Below, piece after piece: positions 1 through 27,048 of a stretch of 64,000 bases of DNA. Each line of letters starts with the position of its first letter. Positions within the stretch are counted from its first letter, which is position 1. The position numbers and the translations under genes were made by a program. Origin of the DNA: Erpobdella octoculata (Eukaryota; Annelida; Clitellata; Hirudinida; Erpobdellidae). The stretch is from the NCBI GenBank assembly GCA_963978895.1, contig OZ022242.1, positions 11,593,941-11,657,940 on the forward strand. The letters are read 5' to 3'. The notes beneath the pieces are model-generated. The model searched no databases. It was not told the DNA's origin and saw only the letters and a program-made list of their open reading frames with translations.

Positions 1-475
1 GTTTTTAAAGGTTTTTCTAATGTTTGTCTCTCTCGCTCCCGTTTCCTTCTCCACTTTCCCGTTTTCGTCGCGTTCCCGGTCGCTTTTCCGCTCTCGGTCG
101 TTTTCCAGCTCCCGGTCGCTTTCCCGCTCAGAAGTTTTGTAATCGATTTTCTCTCTTGCTCGCGTTTCCTTCCAAGCTTGCTCTCCCGATTCCAGTCGCT
201 TTCCGCGTTCCCGGTCGCTTTCCGCGTTCCCGGTCGCTTTCCCGTTCCCGGTCGCTTTCCCGTTCCCGGCCGCTTTCCCGTTCCCGGTCGCTTTCCCGTT
301 CTTGGTCGCTTTCCCGTTCCCGCTCACGCTTGCTCTCCCGTTCCCGGTCATGCTTGCTCTCCCATTCCCGGTCACGGTTGCTCTCCCGTTCCCGTTCCCG
401 TTCACGCTCATTTTCTCTTTTCCATTCTTTCATAACTTCTGTTAGCCTATAAAACGTAAAATAGATTTGCTAAGA
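1..475 (-). mobile_element. Non-autonomous Helitron-like element with pyrimidine-rich minisatellite (left part outside window)
   Basis: Same layout as the next copy: a gtttttaaaggtttttc end, then an internal array of degenerate 18-bp units (gctttcccgttcccggtc type, about 200-410), then the segment containing taaaacgtaaaatagatttgc. The hairpin and CTAG terminus lie before base 1. The long ORFs in all frames across the array are a by-product of the 18-bp (multiple of three) period and are not genes. Confidence 0.65.
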
Positions 476-490
476 CTATATATATATATA

Positions 491-1045
491 CTAGCGGGGT
501 TACCCGGCGTTGCCCGGGGTTTTTAGAGGTTTTTCTAATGTTTGTCTCTCTCGCTCCCGTTCCCTTCTCCACTTTCCCGTTTTCGTAGCGTTCCCGGTCG
601 CTTTTCCGCTCTCGGTCGTTTTCCAGCTCCCGGTCGCTTTCCCGCTCAGAAGTTCTGTTATCGATTTTCTCTCTTGCTCGCGTTTCCTTCCAAGCTTGCT
701 CTCCCGATTCCAGTCGCTTTCCGCGTTCCCGGTCGCTTTCCGCGTTCCCGGTCGCTTTCCGCGTTCCCGGTCGCTTTCCCGTTCCCGGTCGCTTTCCCGT
801 TCCCGGTCGCTTTCCCGTTCCCGGTCGCTTTCCCGTTCTCGGTCGCTTTCCCGTTCCCGGTCGCTTTCCCGTTTCCGGTCGCTTTCCCGTTCCCGCTCAC
901 GCTTGCTCTCCCGTTCCCGGTCATGCTTGCTCTCCCATTCCCGGTCACGGTAGCTCTCCCGTTCCCGTTTCCGTTCCCGCTCATTTTCTCTTTTACATTC
1001 TTTCATAACTTCTGTTAGCCTATAAAACGCAAAATAGATTTGCTA

Positions 1046-1048
<3 letters not shown>
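491..1048 (-). mobile_element. Non-autonomous Helitron-like element with hairpin and CTAG terminus
   Basis: Read on the minus strand, the element ends in a hairpin (cccgggcaacgccggg) followed by taaccccgCTAG at 491-494, then T of a TA repeat. Helitrons end in a short hairpin about 10 nt before CTRR and insert between A and T. The interior is an 18-bp minisatellite at about 715-900. The right border near 1048 is less certain, because this end lacks the first 240 bp seen in the 4801 copy. Confidence 0.75.
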
Positions 1049-1068
<20 letters not shown>

Positions 1069-1081
<13 letters not shown>

Positions 1082-1260
1082 TGTTTTAACTCCGCCTCGC
1101 TAATTGCGAGCCAGTCCCAAGCCTGGATGAAGGAGGAGGGACAGTTAAAAGGATCAAACTTTGATCCACGACAGGAAGTACTTATGTGCTTCCTACATAC
1201 AGCCAATTCAGTCTTAAAACACTTGGTGTAAAGGACTATAAACTATCATAAAAAAAAAAA
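1069..1260 (+). mobile_element. Short A-tailed retroposon, copy 1
   Basis: About 180 bp beginning near gttttaactccgcctcgct, passing gcgagccagtcccaagcctgg and ggatcaaa.tttgatccacgacagga, and ending cactt.gtgtaaaggactataaactat.ataaaaaaa. The same sequence occurs in reverse at 37711-37878 and 52886-53048. A shared 3' A-run and dispersed copies suggest a SINE-like retroposon; I see no clear pol III boxes. Confidence 0.7.
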
Positions 1261-1264
1261 AAAA

Positions 1265-1640
1265 ATATATGAATGTTTGTGGGTTAGTTTGTCTATTATA
1301 GAAACGGGAAAGCACCCGGAACGGACAGCGAGCGGGAACAGAAAAGCAAGCGTGAGCGGGAATGGGAGAGCAAACGTGAGCGGGAACGGGGCAGCGACCG
1401 GGACGGGAAAACGACCGGGAGCGGGAAAGCGACCGGGAGCGGGAAAGCGACCGGGAGCGGGAAAGCAACCGGGAGCGGAAAAGCGACCGGAAGCGGGAAA
1501 GCGACCGGCAGCGGGAAAACGACCGAAAACGGGAAAGCGAACAGGAGTAGGAAAGCAGGTGGGAAAGGAAACGGGAGAGAAAGAGACAAACATTAGAAAA
1601 ACCTCTAAAAAACCCGGGCAACGCCGGGTATCTCCGCTAG
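1265..1640 (+). mobile_element. Non-autonomous Helitron-like element, plus orientation
   Basis: A purine-rich array of agcgggaaagcgaccggg units (about 1380-1560), then aaaaacctctaaaaaaccc, the hairpin cccgggcaacgccggg and tatctccgCTAG ending at 1640. The left border is not clear. Confidence 0.7.
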
Positions 1641-1770
1641 AACATACATAAACACACACACAGACACACATACTTGCACATACACATACATACATACACA
1701 CATACATACGCACATACATATATATATAGTTCCCGCTCGCTCACCCGCTCCGCTCCGCTCATTTTGTGAC
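1640..1770. repeat. CA/CATA-rich microsatellite
   Basis: Imperfect acacaca and cataca repeats running from the Helitron terminus to a short TA run. No gene is visible. Confidence 0.7.
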
Positions 1771-1913
1771 GGATTTCAAAATTTTTTTCTCTATATTTGA
1801 TTCCCCTTGACTCTCATGGTTGTGTGAAAATTTCATTACGATCGGATGAATGGTGTAGCAATGCATAAACGCCATTAACATATATACATACAAACATTCA
1901 TTTTTATATATAT

Positions 1914-2082
<169 letters not shown>

Positions 2083-2104
2083 TGTATGTATGTATGTATG
2101 TATT

Positions 2105-2470
2105 TATGTATGTTGGTAGAAGGCAAAGACAATTTTGTAGAACGTTACGTTGTTACATAAACGTTAATTGCACACTGTAAAATTGTGTTTTCAGGTTTCA
2201 GTGTGTTATATCTACTTTACAAACTTGAAAAAGTTTTTAATAAATGTTTTAAAATAAATTCAATTTTATTGCTATTTTTGTTTGAGAATCGGCTGTCCTG
2301 TGGTTCGCCGGTGAAAAGCCCTGAACTCCTTCATAAATTAATTATCTGGTTATCAACTTCACTTGAACTCATATATAATTTCAATTAAAATCAATTATAA
2401 AGCATTCTATAACTATAAAGCAGCGAAATTAAAATCTCAACATGGATAGCTTGTTGAACAATACGGCACC
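2105..2470. other. AT-rich sequence, nothing recognised
   Basis: No coding signal, terminal repeat or RNA gene seen. Confidence 0.5.
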
Positions 2471-2484
2471 GTGTACTACTTTAT

Positions 2485-2656
2485 AATTTGCGGGAGATTG
2501 CAGTCTTCCTTTGGCTTTACTGGACCCGCACTCAACTGGCTGCGATCTTATCTCAACGGTCGAGAATGCCAGATAAAAATTTGCGACTCTTCTTCCTCTT
2601 TGAGAATTCTGTCTGTTTGAGGTGTTTTTCATGGATCGGTTCTTGGCCCAACTCTC
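2485..2656 (+). pseudogene. LINE reverse-transcriptase fragment, 5' piece
   Basis: The translation reads GFTGPALNWLRSYLNGRECQ, then after a stop GSVLGPTLF, the RT block around GVPQGSVLGPLLF. It continues at 3840 after an inserted DNA transposon. It is degenerate, with an in-frame stop. Confidence 0.75.
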
Positions 2657-2659
2657 TTT

Positions 2660-3840
2660 TCAATGAGAAACAGACTATCTACAGCTTTGAAGGGGGGATG
2701 GTCCCAAAAAAACATGGAAAGAGCAGTAGAAGATGTTTTGAAAGCTTGCTTGCCAGTTAAATCTGCAGCCTGTTTATGGAATATAAAACTAAAGAAGAAG
2801 TTCAAATTCCCAACAGCTCTATGGTCGTTGTCGAACCCAGTGGATCAGAGTTATCGGCAAGCTTCAGATGATCCGCCCTTTTCCGAAAGCTGCAGCTCGC
2901 AAACGAGGTGGGGGTCGGAAGAAACTGTTTTCTACCATATTGACAGATACTCCTGTAAAGAATGTTTTGCAGAAAGAAAGGACAGAAAGAGATTTGAGGA
3001 GATGCAAGTTAAAAACATCAAAACTTGCAGCATGAAGGGATATTTCTAAAAGCTTCCCAGACATCGAGCCTGACGGGAAATCAACATTTAAAAATATGCT
3101 CACCAGTAAAGATCCTCATTTTGCCCTTGACCGCGCCAAGATAGAAATAGGGGATTGGTGTCTTTTTGAATATGTTTTTGACTCAAAAACCTATTATGTA
3201 GGCAAAATTGTTGAAGTAAAAGAGGATAAAGTTTCGGCTGATTTTTTGAAATTTGTATACAAAGATAAAGACACCGAAGAGGCCAAATTTTTATCTAAAG
3301 ATAAAGGGATTTGTGAGGTCGATTTGGATCAGATTGTTGTAAAACTAGGAGATCCAATCCTTCAAAAATATAAGCGCAGAAATGGACATATAAAATTTGC
3401 TTTTGACTTTTCAGCATATAGTCTTAGTTTATAGGCTACAACTTTTCAATGAAATGACAAAAAATTTTTTTTTGATTTTTTAATTAACATTAATAAAGAT
3501 TTTTCTGTGAAATAAATCATTTTGGCTTACCATTTGTTGAGAATTGTGTCTTCTATAATAAAAATTGCATGAGTGGCCATTTAGTACTAGAGGGTGTCCA
3601 TTCAATACTACCAGGTTGTACTGAATGGCCAGCCAGAAATTTTGGAAGAGGTTGCGTTATTTATCGTTTTTTTATAAAATTGTTATAATTTGAAAAGTTT
3701 TAATGAGCGGTTTTTAGTAGTGGAATGTTTTTGCTTTCATTATGTGAACATTTTTTATTTCTATCACTTATTGTTTTTTTGTATGACTGATTTGAATAAA
3801 AGTGTAAAATTGTGTGGCCATTCGGTACTACTCTCCCCTA
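2660..3840 (+). mobile_element. Pogo/Tigger-like DNA transposon, internally deleted, copy A
   Basis: The 5' part encodes LKGGWSQKNMERAVEDVLKA, a psq/CENP-B type helix-turn-helix. The middle is deleted or scrambled. The 3' part (3096-3434) encodes a tail with GDWCLFEYVF and YYVGKIVEV, like the small beta-barrel tail found after some transposases. The right end ctctccccTA at 3840 matches the TIR of the second copy at 38502-39860; the left TIR is missing. It interrupts a LINE reverse transcriptase. Confidence 0.75.
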
Positions 3841-4345
3841 CACTGCAGATCTTCCAGGCATCATCGTTAACCACGGCCTGCGGTCACACTCCTACGCCGA
3901 CGACATGCACGTCTACGGCCATTGTGATATCAAGAGCGTCACTGCGCTTTCTGCGTCGGTCTCGTCGTGCCTTGACGATTCCTACCAATGGATGAAATCG
4001 AGTCGCCTCCAGCTCAATTCCAACAAATCAGAAGTAATATGGTTCACAAATCGCCGTCGGAGTCACCAGTCTCCTTCCGTGCCTGTCCTCCTGGGAGACA
4101 ATTAGATTTTGCCATCGTCTTCGGTTCGAGACCTCGGCGTTTTTTGGACTCCGACCTAACTATGCACACCCGCGTTAGTCGTACTACACACATGTGCTTC
4201 ATGATGATACGACAGATCAGAGCAGTCGCACCACACTTTCCTGCGTTCGCAACCAGAACACTTGTTATCTTATTGGTTCTTTCCAAGCTCAACATTGCCC
4301 TTAGGTCCATTGATGGACTTACGCCACCCCCAAAAAAATCGTCCA
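3840..4345 (+). pseudogene. LINE reverse-transcriptase fragment, 3' piece
   Basis: YTADLPGI, then HSYADDMHVYG with the RT catalytic motif, then WMKSSRLQLNSNKSEVIWF, then after a frame change VRDLGVFWTP. This is the continuation of the fragment at 2485-2656. Several stops and frame changes show it is dead. Confidence 0.8.
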
Positions 4346-4684
4346 ACATTCATTCATTCAACCAAACATGAAATAAAACAAAGTCAGCAATCCATATAAT
4401 GTTTACAATTTTTTCAAACTATCAAATTCAAACTTGTTATTCTAATAAAGCAAAAAAGATCATATAGGAAAATAGAGGCAACAGTCAGAGCCAAATTATA
4501 ATATTGTTAGCGCAATCTGCATATGCACTGCATATTGATGAGATCAATTGGTTTGTTCAGTCCAGGATTACATGTCGTTTTCAGTCTTTCAACTCTTTAA
4601 AGTGATGACTGAACGAAAATAAAGCATCCTTCACGCTCTGACCTGAATCGTCTGCAAAAATAAATATCCCAATCATACTTAATA

Positions 4685-5390
4685 TAGTAGCACTATTTCT
4701 AAAATTATACGTAATGAAATAGCACCATTTTTAAAATCATATGTAATATAGCATACTTTTTTAAATCATACATAATATAATATCACCATTTTTCAAATCA
4801 TCTACATATATAAAATGACTGTTTGTCTGTCTCTTAATTAAATCCAAACCGCTGGACTAATTTTAACAAAATTTGTCATGGAGGTAGACCTCAAAGGGTA
4901 GAAGGCAATAGGGTTTTTTGAGATTTTTAAAAAAATTTTATGACCAAAAAACTTTCGAGGCCAAAAGTGTCTAAGTAAGAACATCAAAGGTTAAATCATA
5001 ATAAAATTCAAATTTAGTTTACGTAACGTTTGAAGGTTTCTAGCAACTTTTAGCAAGTCTAATTTATGTTTTATGGGCTGAAAGAAGTTAGGAGAGAGTT
5101 CAAGAAAAAAAATTAGCGCGAGAGCAAGCGGGAACGAAAAAGCAAGCGAGAGAGCGAACGGGAAAGGGATTGGAAGTGGGAGAACAAAAAGGAGCAGGAG
5201 TGCGAGAAAGCAAGAAGGGAAGGAAATGGGAGCAAGAAAGAAAAACGATAAAAACCTCTAAAAACGCTGCTAGTACATAATATAATATAATATAATAGCA
5301 CCATTTTTTTCAACTCATACATAATATAATAGCACCCTTTTTCAAATCATACATAATATAGCAGCAACATTTTTCAAATTATAGTTTCAT
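4685..5390. repeat. Degenerate tandem array split by a Helitron
   Basis: Units like agcaccattttt.aaatcatacataatata repeat at 4685-4800 and resume at 5274-5385. The array was continuous before the 4801-5273 insertion. Confidence 0.75.
4801..5273 (+). mobile_element. Complete non-autonomous Helitron-like element
   Basis: It starts TCTACATATATAAAATG at 4801 and ends aaaacgctgCTAG at 5273, inserted between A (4800) and T (5274) of a tandem repeat with no duplication of the site. The interior includes a purine-rich array (gcgggaacgaaaaagcaagc, about 5110-5220). The 3' hairpin is decayed. TC start, CTAG end and A/T insertion are the Helitron signature. Confidence 0.85.
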
Positions 5391-5448
5391 TTAAAATCCT
5401 AATATATTTTCAATTGATTAGAGAACCTCTCTAAACAACATGTGAATT

Positions 5449-21628
<16,180 letters not shown>

Positions 21629-21889
21629 ATTTTCCTCTCTTTATTATTAGTACCAATTCTAAATAATCGGAGGCACTGTTTTTGTTATTATTATTTTATA
21701 TCTTACATCGCTAACTGCAAAGATAAAAAAGTATAGGTTGTGTAACAACAACAATTTGCAAAATTGCTATAATACAATACAATTATTATAATATTTAAAT
21801 CTCAGTACTTATAGGCAATGGCGGATTCAAATTTTACTGCGTAGAGGAGAGCTTCACGCACGGTTCGACTCCCACTCACTGCCTAGTAG

Positions 21890-23755
21890 CAGGCCCGTAG
21901 CTAGCGGGGGGCTGGGGGGGCTGTAGCCCCCCCACTAAAAATGTTAGCCCCCCCACTAAAATTTTAAATAAAATTAAATAAAAATAAATAAATAAATAAA
22001 TAAAGGTAAATTTAAATATAAAATTAATAATAATAATTTGCATGCCTGTAGAATGAATAATTGGTAAAACCCATACCAAAAAAGAGCAAAAGTACAGATT
22101 AGCACGCTACGTGATTCTGTAATGAGCAATATAGTGTTCACCAGAGTGGAATCAGCTTTGTGCTGTTTATTTTAGCATGTTGGTTGGTATATTAGGAGAG
22201 TTGATGAAGAGCTTTATTGATAGTTATTTAAGTTATTCTAAAGGTTTGACTTGTGCAATGTTTGCCCTTTTACCAACATCAGACAAGTTTTTAGATGTCA
22301 ACGACCTTAAACCTTAAACCGTTGACGCAACTGCTAAAACAAGACAGGCATGACGATGTTGAAAAATATATTGCAGACGAGGCTCTCATTACAAGTAGGT
22401 TTCTAAAAAACAAATTTCAACCAGGCTACAGTCTCTAGAAAATGATGGATTTTATGCTGGACTATAAAGATGCATTTCCTACTCTAAATTGGCACTATTT
22501 AGCTGCAATGACTCTCGGCATCTCGATTGCCACTTGTGAAAATTCCTTTTATTGTCTAACACGAGTACTACAACCACAGAGAAGATCAATGTCCCATGAG
22601 AGAAAAAGCAAACAAGTACTTCTGGCATTTGAAAAATCGCTCTGTAAAGCAATTGATATGGATACCTATCAAATACCAAGAATGCAATAAAATAAAATCG
22701 GATTCAAATAATTGTCTTGACAATGATCAAACCATATTATAATGAAATGGACTTTTTACTTTAGTTTCTCATTTCAAGCTACTACACATCCATTCATGTT
22801 TTACACATGAAAATTGTCATGAGTTTCATAATCAGTGCTTGGACGTAGTCTTACAATATTACAATAACTTTAATCTTACAGTTTTAGAACAGAGAAAGAA
22901 GCTAATTCAGCTTAGCTGACAAACTTTGGTTTTTGATTTTTGAATGACTCTCAATAATTCAAACTATTTTCATAATTTAGTATTTTTTAGTGATAGTCTG
23001 ACACTGCAATACTATTAACCCCAATATTCTGAACTGATTAATTCAAAGAAACAATTTAAAGCTTACTGTCAAACCACACAATCTTTTCAACAATATAAGT
23101 TTAATGATAGACTTGATATATAATCTAATCTTCTATTTAGATTGTTTAGAAACTAATGACAAGTTTTATGGGTAAAACATGAATGGATGTTTAGTAACTT
23201 AAAATGAGAAAGTAAACTAAATAGTACATTTTATTATAATGTGGTTTGATCTTTGTCAAAACAAATATTTAAATCCGATTTTATTTTATTGATTTCTTGG
23301 CATTTGATACAGATGTACAAGTTTTTATCAAAAATAAAATAAGTAAGTTATTGTATTGTGGACTATAACGGTTGTCTTAATCAATAATTAAACTTGGACA
23401 ATTTGATTCAGTGCTGTCATCCCAGTGGCGTGCCATGCACGCATCAAAAATCAAGATTGTGGATAACATCAAGCATACTGTTATTTGACAAAATTGCCTG
23501 TGGAAATTGTTAATTTTTGTTATTACGAGCAACATATTGCAACTCTTAGAAAATCTCAAATTAAATAATAGGATATCCAAAATTGGATGCCATTTTTTGT
23601 CAAAAGCTACAAAATGCTTTGGCGAATCTCCTTATCGCGAGGGGCTTCGCACCTGCTGCGCTCGCGCTCAGGCTTCTTCAGTGCCTTCGTTCGTCAGTAG
23701 CCCCCCTACTAATTTTCATAGCCCCCCCACTCACTAAATCCTGCCTACGGGCCTG
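21890..23755. mobile_element. hAT element with 8-bp target duplication CCTAGTAG
   Basis: Ends are caggcccgtag (21890) and ctacgggcctg (23755), flanked by identical CCTAGTAG at 21882-21889 and 23756-23763. C-rich subterminal tracts (tagcccccccac) lie at both ends. The interior holds a hAT transposase remnant at 22442-22690. It sits about 260 bp upstream of the NSUN2-like start codon. Confidence 0.92.
22442..22690 (+). pseudogene. hAT transposase C-terminal dimerisation-domain fragment
   Basis: DAFPTLNWHYLAAMTLGISI and ATCENSFYCLTRV resemble the hAT C-terminal block (FPNL...LA...SERSFS.LK). The rest of the transposase is missing. Confidence 0.75.
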
Positions 23756-24009
23756 CCTAGTAGCCCATGTCAACGGAAAACTTAGCGGGTAAAATCGTTC
23801 TCTCCGTGGGGCATGTAAAAGAACAGCGTCTTTGAACTCTGAAAAAGGCGCTTTATAAATTATCAAGCATTTACTATTTACAAAACATTTACATCATAAT
23901 TTTTTAAGAGCGCCAGAGGACCTGTTAGTTATCAGAGTCACTGATCTCTATAATATAACTGGATTGCGCTTAGCCCATTATTTCAATAGAAATGTTGTCG
24001 CCAGTTTGC

Positions 24010-25352
24010 CAGTGGCGTACCGAGGGGGGGGGGCAGGGGGGACAGTTGTCCCCGGGCGCAGGGCTGGAGGGGGCGCAATATCAGTGACCAAATTTTTTAA
24101 ATAATTAAAAAAAAATTTAAATTTGTTGAGGATCTTTTCAGAAATTCACAAACTTAAAGAAGCAGTTACCATCACAGTCAAGCGTGAATCAGAAACACGA
24201 TGGAGTGCTAGAGCAGAATGTGTTAAATCAATCCATGATGGACTTGATAATATAGTTAGTCTACTGGAAAAAATGTCTGAAGATACAACTGAAACACAAG
24301 AAACTAGAGGCGATGCTGTAATTCTGTTACAAATATTCTGAGTTTCAACTTCTTAGTTTTCCTTCCTTTCTGGCATGACATACTCAAAAAAATCGACCGT
24401 GTTCAGAAAAGACTTCAAGATCCAACAATGAATTTTCACGAAGCGTCTTTGGATATTGAATCTCTGCACATGGATATTACAAGAATCCGTGAAGACATAT
24501 GCCATGATTCAGTGCTAAAAGCAAAGGAAAGATGTGAGCTATGGGGTGTTGCTGTAGAAAGTAGAATCAGGCGACGGAGAAGGATGCCTGGAGAACTTGC
24601 CCGAGATGCAGGACTTTCGGCAGAAGAAGAAATTGTTCGGATCATGAAGAGCATTTTAGATCGACTTCAACAGGAGATGACAGCAAGGTTTACTCGTCTC
24701 AAAGATCTGAACTTCAAATTCGGATTCTTACTTGATGTAGACAAACTTTTGAATGACAAAAATCTTGACAGTCTCCGTCATCATTGTATTGAATTTGGAA
24801 ATTTTTATGACTCGGAAGTATGTGACTGCAGAATGCTCCTTGAGACCCGCCAGGATACTGCACCAAAGACTCCTACAGAACTCTTGTCGTTCATTGTTAG
24901 TTACGGAGAAGATGTTTTTCCAAATTTGCGTGTTGCTCTACAAATCCTTCTTACCATAGCTGTCTCGATTGCCAGCTGTGAGCGATCCTTCAGTAAATTA
25001 AAAATAATTCTTTCCTACCTTCGAGCATCCATGGGACAAGATAGACTTAGCGATCTGGCCCTAATGAGTGTGGAGAGGGAAGTTCTTGAACAGATTGATT
25101 TTGATGATATAATTAACCAGTTTGCTGCAGTAAAAGCAAGAAAAATAAATTTTGTTTAAAACTCAGCTCAATATGCATATAGAAATTTAAATAACCTGAA
25201 ATGCATGTATATAGGCGCCAGAGACTGTAGTCTACATGCAAATACTGAGTACGACAGTTATTATATTTTATATAGTTCGACAGATTTTATGTAGGGGGGG
25301 CGCAGATTTTGTGTTTTGTCCCCGGGCGCAGAAGACCCTAGGTACGCCACTG
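24010..25352 (+). mobile_element. Nested hAT element with 8-bp target duplication CAGTTTGC
   Basis: Ends cagtggcgtaccgagg and cctaggtacgccactg are flanked by CAGTTTGC at 24002-24009 and 25353-25360. gtccccgggcgcag is repeated subterminally at both ends. It contains the 3' part of a hAT transposase. It is inserted in the ATCAGAGT-flanked element. Confidence 0.93.
24123..25159 (+). pseudogene. hAT transposase, C-terminal part, broken
   Basis: Two pieces: 24123-24341 (ESETRWSARAECV, the RNase H-fold TRW motif region) and 24428-25159 (243 aa) ending in SIASCERSFSKLKIILSYLRA, the hAT dimerisation motif. A stop/frame break separates them and the N-terminus (zinc finger, first catalytic Asp) is missing. 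It resembles the ZMYM-like hAT lineage. Confidence 0.85.
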
Positions 25353-26390
25353 CAGTTTGCCGCCATGTTACCAATCCAGCCGTCGTGTTTACGTCGGTCG
25401 TCGCATGATATACGAACAATTAGGGGGTTTTAATTAAATTAAACTATTTTACTTGAAAATAAAATTTGTTATTTAGTTATTCGGTATTTTTAACATTTTT
25501 TTACTACGGTCATTATGATAGTTATTCGGTAACACATGCAAAAGATTTGGCAGTCACACAGATGAAACGCGCTGCAGATCACCGCAAGAAAATCGCTCCG
25601 CTATGAAATGACTGTTTTGCTCCCTTATATTTTCTATTAAAGCAATTACAAGCAGCGCAATTCGACATTTTTAAAACTTCTAAAAAGATTCCGTCAATAG
25701 CATCAGATAGTTGGCCTTCCAAAATGGCGACGAGCGGCGACTCCCAGACAGGTCTAAGCACAATCCAGTTATATTATAGAGATCAGTGATCAGAGTGGAG
25801 TGGACCTCGATTTTAGAGTTTCCAAACAAGCCTGAAATTTTGGCGTATAAAAGGAACCGGGATGCACCTTTATTTTTTACACCAGGTGCCAGAAAACATT
25901 AATAATTAATGAGATGCAACAACATCAGATTGGTTCCTGATAAGAAAACCGGAAAATATTTGTCCGAGTTGTCAAAAAATTAAAAATTTTCAAAAACGTT
26001 ATTGTAAGAAGATATTGTATTTGTTGAAATCAGTAAATACATTGATTAAAATTCTTATTTGGTTTTGGTATCGATGAATTATTGTCTCTAGTCGCTATGT
26101 TAATTTATTTCCCAAACATTTTTGTAAAAGAAAAAGACGTCCAAGTGGGGAGTCTGACATTCTACGACTCGGTTTTTCTCATAATTATTAATGTTCCTAA
26201 TGGCTACCCAGCGAATACACCCGCACGGGACGTCCCAGCTCGCTGGGAGAAAACACCGGGATAGAGACGGGACCCGTGCGGGGATCCCGGCTGGTAATAA
26301 ATCATTTAAATGAGCATTCATCCCGTTCGGGTCCCGTGTCTAACCAGGCTGTCTATCCCAGCTCTATCACGTGACATTTTAATGCAAGAA

Positions 26391-26836
26391 TACATACATA
26401 CATACATACATACATACATACATACATACATACATACATACATACATACATACATACATACATACATACATACATACATACATACATACATACATACATA
26501 CATACATACATACATACATACATACATACATACATACATACATACATACATACATACATACATACATACATACATACATACATACATACATACATACATA
26601 CATACATACATACATACATACATACATACATACATACATACATACATACATACATACATACATACATACATACATACATACATACATACATACATACATA
26701 CATACATACATACATACATACATACATACATACATACATACATACATACATACATACATACATACATACATACATACATACATACATACATACATACACA
26801 CACACACATACATACATACATACATACATACATACA

Positions 26837-26870
<34 letters not shown>
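26391..26870. repeat. (CATA)n tetranucleotide microsatellite, about 480 bp
   Basis: Almost perfect cata repeats with one interruption (cacacaca near 26797). The long ORFs of Thr-Tyr-Ile-His or Cys-Met-Tyr-Val are artefacts of the repeat. Confidence 0.97.
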
Positions 26871-26889
26871 CATACTGAAGTTGATTAGA

Positions 26890-27048
26890 AATGAGCGGAA
26901 ACTGGAACGAAAAAGAAAGAGAGAACAAAAAAGCAACTGAGAGCGAAAAAGCGAGCGGGAAAGGTAAAGCGACCAAGAGCAGGAAAGCGTCCGGGATCGG
27001 GAAAACGACCGAGAGCGGGAAAGCGAACGAGAGCGAGAAAACGGCCGG
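26890..27048 (+). repeat. Remnant Helitron-type purine array
   Basis: gagcgggaaagcgaccg-type units like those of the Helitron-like elements, without hairpin or CTAG end. Confidence 0.6.

Larger units (their letters stand above)
23939..25788. mobile_element. TIR element with 8-bp duplication ATCAGAGT, carrying a nested hAT element
   Basis: Ends cactgatctctataatataa (23939) and its complement (to 25788) form a TIR of about 35 bp with one mismatch. Both sides are flanked by ATCAGAGT (23931-23938, 25789-25796). Removing the nested hAT at 24010-25352 leaves a non-coding element of about 500 bp. The 8-bp duplication fits hAT or P-like superfamilies; I cannot choose. Confidence 0.88.

Noticed and set aside
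24..1018. Long ORFs rich in Arg-Ser, Arg-Glu or Pro-Phe on both strands
   Set aside because: They track the 18-bp minisatellite of the Helitron-like elements in every frame and have no conserved domain.
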